A DNA stretch of 64,000 nt, from assembly GCA_022376465.1 (NCBI GenBank), contig JACDTU010000009.1:558001-622000 (forward strand), written 5' to 3'. The translations under genes were made by a program, and so were the position numbers. The number at the start of each line of letters is the position of its first letter. Positions within the stretch are counted from its first letter, which is position 1. Positions 57,297-64,000 of the stretch are shown here, one piece after another. The DNA is from Cubamyces lactineus. Lineage: Eukaryota; Basidiomycota; Agaricomycetes; Polyporales; Polyporaceae. The notes beneath the pieces are model-generated. The model was not told where the DNA came from. It did no database searches and saw only the letters and a list, made by a program, of their open reading frames with translations.

Positions 57297-60200
57297 ATGC
57301 CCATCACTACGGCGACTCCCAAGAAGATCGTCCACTGGGCCCTCAACGCGTCTCTCTCTGATTTAGGCTCCCCGTTCTCCGATACTGGCTCTTCTGATTC
57401 TTGCACATCAACTTCGAGCTTACAGTACATCAACTCGCAGCTTATTGCTCATGGATTCACTCATGGCTCGGGTCTATCTCTTGACGGGCTGGCAAAGGAG
57501 GATGCAGATAAGGTGGTGAAGTGCATACTTGGCATGCTCAGTCAACGCATCGTGAGTCTTGTGTAGATATTGATTGCCTCCAAGCGCATAACGTCTGCAG
57601 GACGATATGTCTAGAACGGAAGAACTCACGACGAAATTGCGAACACTTTCCTACGACCATGAGCGGTTAACGTCAATGTACAAAGCGGAGACCGAGAAAG
57701 CTGCTAACGCGGAACGCGAGATGAATCTGCACAAATCCCGTCTAAAGTGAGCATATATGTTGCCCATGTTTCAGGTTCCCTGTGAGGACCGTAAAACCTG
57801 GTACATCTCCATATCCCCTGCCCCCCGGTCGAGAGCACCGACGGGTACTTGCTGCTTGACTACGGAACATAGGGGAAGGCACACTATGGAATTGCAGGCG
57901 AACTAACTGTACGATATGCAGTGCTACGATGAAGTCGCTCCAGTTCTCAGAAAATGCGCACAAACACACCACTGCCGAGCTTCAACGGACTCGAACGACA
58001 TTGCACGCCCTCCGCGCTACCCACCAGACTGAGATCAAGAAGCTCGACAAGGAGAAGGAGCGCATGGTTGACCGATGGAGCAAGCTGTCGGACGCACAAC
58101 TCAAGGTCGGCTCACTGCGCGCAGGGTTGGCATGTGCGAATCTAGACGTCGTGGAAGCATCCGATGTTCAAATCCGCGGCAAGAGCCAAACATTCCTCGA
58201 CGTCGCGCTCGAACAAGCAGAAACAGCTCGGAAAGAGCTTCTTGAACAGAACAGGAAACTGAGAGGGGTGTTGTTGTCTGCAGCTAATGAATTGCAGAGC
58301 GTCTTACACGCCGTGCGCTCAGCTGGCGATACCGATCCCATAGACGAGGTATGCATTCCCTTCTTTGTCATGGATGCGGATACTGATCATCGTCGTAAAG
58401 CCTTCTCCGCTCAGTCACATCACTCTGTTCCCTAATCCGCCCGCAGAGGATGCAGACGAGACGTTTACTTCTATGTTCCGATCTCTTCGTGAATCTTTGG
58501 CGCAGAGGACTGATAGACGCGCCACCCCCTGTAAATGCTCTCATAAGACATCTTCGTCTCCAGGGCATACAGACACTGTGACGAAGGAAAGTGCTGAGAT
58601 TGAGCGCTTACAAGCGGTAGTAGACAAGCTTCGTCTGGAGCTGGGTACGTACATTGCCAACGTAAGCTATAGCAGACTCATCATGTCTTGCAGAGGACGC
58701 ACAGAAACAAGCCGCTGCTTCGGCGACTCAGGTGCAGGAGCTCTTCGACCGCTTCGCTGAGGAGCAAACCGCGGCCAAATGCCCCACAGGGGACGTGAGC
58801 ATGGATATCATGATAGCCCCAGCAAGGGACGAGGAACGTCAGCGGTTGGACGAGCGATTCAAAGAGCTCGAGGAGGAACGTCGCCGATTCACTGAGGCCG
58901 CAGTCAGACTAGGCAAGGAGAAAGCTGCACTTGAGGTTCGTAGGCCGACGGAGCCATGCGGTCGTCGTACTGACTCGACTTTATTCAGGCCGAGCGACTA
59001 AAGTTCTTGGAAGAGAAGCGATCTTGGCAAGTAGACATGATGCTTGCCGAGCTCCCTCCTACTCCTGCTCCAGGCGCGTCCATGCCTACGCCTATCGTGC
59101 GACCCGCCCCAGGGCCTACCGCGCCACTACACATCTCTCCACGCAGATCATCCCGAAAGCTTAAGAGCAAGGTGGCAAGCCCTCGAAAGACCCGTGTTTC
59201 GCGCCGGTCTTCCAGTTTTGCTGCAGTCGCTCTAGGGCCTGCATCGCCAAAGGCGAAGCAGAAAGTCGCGCCGCCCTTCGAAACTGAAGTGATTCCTGCG
59301 GCCGCTGAGGCCGGGAGGTCCGTAACGGCGTCACCTTCACGGCAGATGCCCGAATTTAAGACGAGCATGGCTGCATCCCCCGTCCCACCTCCCCCATTCC
59401 TTCCGGGTTCCTTCGTCCTACCTCCTCCATCACCCGCCGCTTCACTACCTTCTCGCGATGGCGGAGGCACTCCACTGCCACCTATACCCCCGCTTCCGAA
59501 GCTCGAGATACCCCCGCCTGCTGAGAACTCATCGCCCGACGAGAGCATGGATACCTCTACCGACCTTCCTACCCCCTCTACATCAAGTGCAGAGTCTAGA
59601 GTCTCTGGTCCGTCTTCGAAGCCTCAACCACCAGCACCGGTGCCAAAGACACCCGGAGTACGACCGTTTCCAATGGCGAAGCCTTTTGCCGCACGCATGA
59701 TCCATGCGTACTCTCCCGTTAAGCCCAGTCCCCTCAGTCGTATCCTCATGCTTGCGAACTCCCCCGACAGTCCAGAGGGCACACAGCTCGCGCCGCTTCC
59801 TGAATCACCGTCGGAGGATGCCGTCATGCAGAGCGCTGCCCCGTCCAACCCTGAGCCGATACGCAGCCTCGCAGAAGAACTAGGCGTGTCCGAGGACGAC
59901 GATAGCCCTCTTCGTGACAAGCCGCCAAAAGTCGCAGAACCGCAGGGCATGAAGCGCAAGGCGGGCCCGTCCGAGCCTGAGCGACATGCTCCGACATCGC
60001 GTGCGACTGCGAAGGACAAGGGGAAGGGACGGGCGGAAGCTCAGTCAAGTCAAGGTTCGCGAGCACGGGCGGGTAGTTCTCTCGAGAAGGAGAACGTAAA
60101 GCGCGCCAAGCTGGCGAACGGTGCGAGTGGCGCGAAGGCTGCAAGCTCAACGCAGGACACGAGGAGGACAAGGTCGACGGCGGCGGCGAAACCAACAAGT

Positions 60201-60341
60201 AGTGCGGCCGTACCAGGAACGAGGGCGCGGTCAACTACAGCGGGCAGTAGCTCGAAAGTCGCGCCAAGACCCAAAGGTGGTCCGAGGAGGGTACCGGTAG
60301 GAAGTGCGGAGGCGGCCTCTGTCCCCACATGGCGTGGCTAA
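57297..60341 (+). CDS. ADIP/SSX2IP-like coiled-coil protein (Msd1-type)
   Basis: Afadin/alpha-actinin-binding (ADIP) family; relatives anchor microtubule minus ends at spindle poles and centrosomes. The ATG at 57297 starts MPITTATPKKIVHWALNASL. The ADIP domain follows: SSLQYINSQLIAHGFTHGSG, KEDADKVVKCILGMLSQRID, TTKLRTLSYDHERLTSMYKA, and the coiled coil NAEREMNLHKSRLKATMKSL, TAELQRTRTTLHALRATHQT, EKERMVDRWSKLSD. A second coiled coil is RLDERFKELEEERRRFTEAA and FLEEKRSWQVDMM. About seven short introns lie before 59010. The last exon (59000-60341) is long, Pro/Ser-rich and basic (KRKAGPSEPERHAPTSRATA, RPKGGPRRVPVG), as expected for a disordered microtubule-binding tail. Spindle pole role is inferred from the family. 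Confidence 0.82.
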
Positions 60342-61336
60342 GGAACATTGTGAGCTGCTTCTTTCCATGTACATAAGCGTCTCGATGACTCGATGGCTCC
60401 TGTATGATGTTGTATTTCCAGTGTCTGTTCCGATACGCATATTCGAGCGCTACTTCGTACATACAGACACAGTTTTGTGCGTCTGAACAGATCATGTTCT
60501 TCACAATCGAAGACTTCCGGAGTCCGGTCGCGGGCGATGGCCTATGCCACCTTCCCACACAATAGGTAGCAACTGCCGTAAGCTAGCATAGAAGACTTTT
60601 CATTCAGACAGCATCACGACTTCGCTCTCTCGTTACTCACAATTGGGCTGAGTCAGTATCTTGACACTGACCATCGGTCCCAGCGGTAGCAGGCGGCCGC
60701 GGTGATAACGTTGCCCTTGTGCAGAGGGCCGCTGTTGGAATCGCTTGAAGCGGGACACACAGGGTATATAGTACGTCACCACTGTTCCAGTTCAAGCCGA
60801 CGAAATGCTAATAGCTATTAGTGGGCAAATATCACATTCGTTACGAGTGGTACTAATTCCCGGGAGTGGTCCCCTCGCGAATGCGTAATCAGTCCAAGAC
60901 GGCAGGAACCTCGTTCGTCATGCGGATCAGTCGCGCTCGAATAGCATAGACCTCTCTCAACGAGACCTGCGAACGCCGTACTCCATCTGGTGTTGAATTT
61001 GTAAAGGTCTCAAAGCACGCCCAGGTCAGTTTTACCCGACGACCCGAACACCGTTGATGAAATCAGCAGAGTTCGTCAGCGGAATCTACAACAATTTGTG
61101 GCAGGAACTCCTGGCCCTATTGCTGACGTATAATTCACAGGCGGGCTGCAATGCTGTGCTATGTCGACCACCGGCAGAATTCACAAACTCCCGAGATGAG
61201 AGACCGCAAAGATAGGGAAGAATATGCGCCAGAGAGTATATAACCAGACACGATCTGGTCCCTAAAGCTACAACAACTTCCACTCACACATCGAGAGGCC
61301 TCCTACCCACTTCAGCTCCGATTATCACACACCTCC
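60342..61336. other. Intergenic upstream of FAD monooxygenase C
   Basis: ADIP 3' flank and promoter of the next gene. Apart from the TATA box at 61237 I see only short chance frames; no repeat or RNA gene. Confidence 0.45.
61237..61243 (+). promoter_or_regulatory. TATA box of FAD monooxygenase C
   Basis: TATATAA about 95 nt upstream of the ATG at 61337. Confidence 0.6.

Positions 61337-64000
<2,664 letters not shown>

Overview
This is a stretch of nuclear genome from a filamentous basidiomycete, most likely an Agaricomycete of the polypore type. The genes are interrupted by many GT-AG introns of about 45-70 nt, spacing is compact, and the families are typical of that group: polyporopepsin-like aspartic protease, S28 peptidase, DUF6535 membrane protein, basidiomycete 7-TM and single-pass surface proteins, TAP-like alpha/beta hydrolase. 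All gene models were joined by eye from reading frames, splice sites and family knowledge; there is no transcript evidence, and the taxonomic placement is an inference.

Layout. 0-13 kb: SFH5 lipid-transfer protein (cut by the window start), TRM82 tRNA methyltransferase subunit, an intron-containing tRNA-Asp(GTC), a secreted aspartic protease with a decayed tandem copy of its promoter and 5' exon, an S28 serine peptidase, a GH47 mannosidase, an intron-containing tRNA-Leu(AAG), and ERV1. 13-23 kb: a ZNHIT2-like protein and PAF1 share a 271-bp divergent promoter; then two tandem paralogous single-pass surface proteins and a TMEM97/EXPERA protein. 23-31 kb: a secreted beta-propeller protein, a ZNF511-like zinc finger, a 7-TM protein, an F-box protein. 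32-43 kb: two tandem phenol-hydroxylase-type FAD monooxygenases and a secreted hydrolase-like protein that has lost its catalytic residues. 43-51 kb: uricase and a membrane-bound hybrid histidine kinase. 51-64 kb: NAA10 (NatA acetyltransferase), a DUF6535 protein, an ADIP/SSX2IP coiled-coil protein and a third FAD monooxygenase cut by the window end.

Most genes are unrelated housekeeping or secretory functions and do not form an operon-like system. The only local gene family theme is the three FAD monooxygenases, each with a TATA box, with the hydrolase-like gene next to the tandem pair. The most unusual observation is an apparent AT-AC intron in the histidine kinase: it splits the codon right after the phospho-accepting histidine, and only non-canonical AT/AC splicing restores the H-box. 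Other points of interest are the pseudo-hydrolase, the Thr-to-Val change beside the second catalytic Asp of the aspartic protease, the decayed duplicate promoter/exon, and two unusually long introns, one with an open reading frame running into it.
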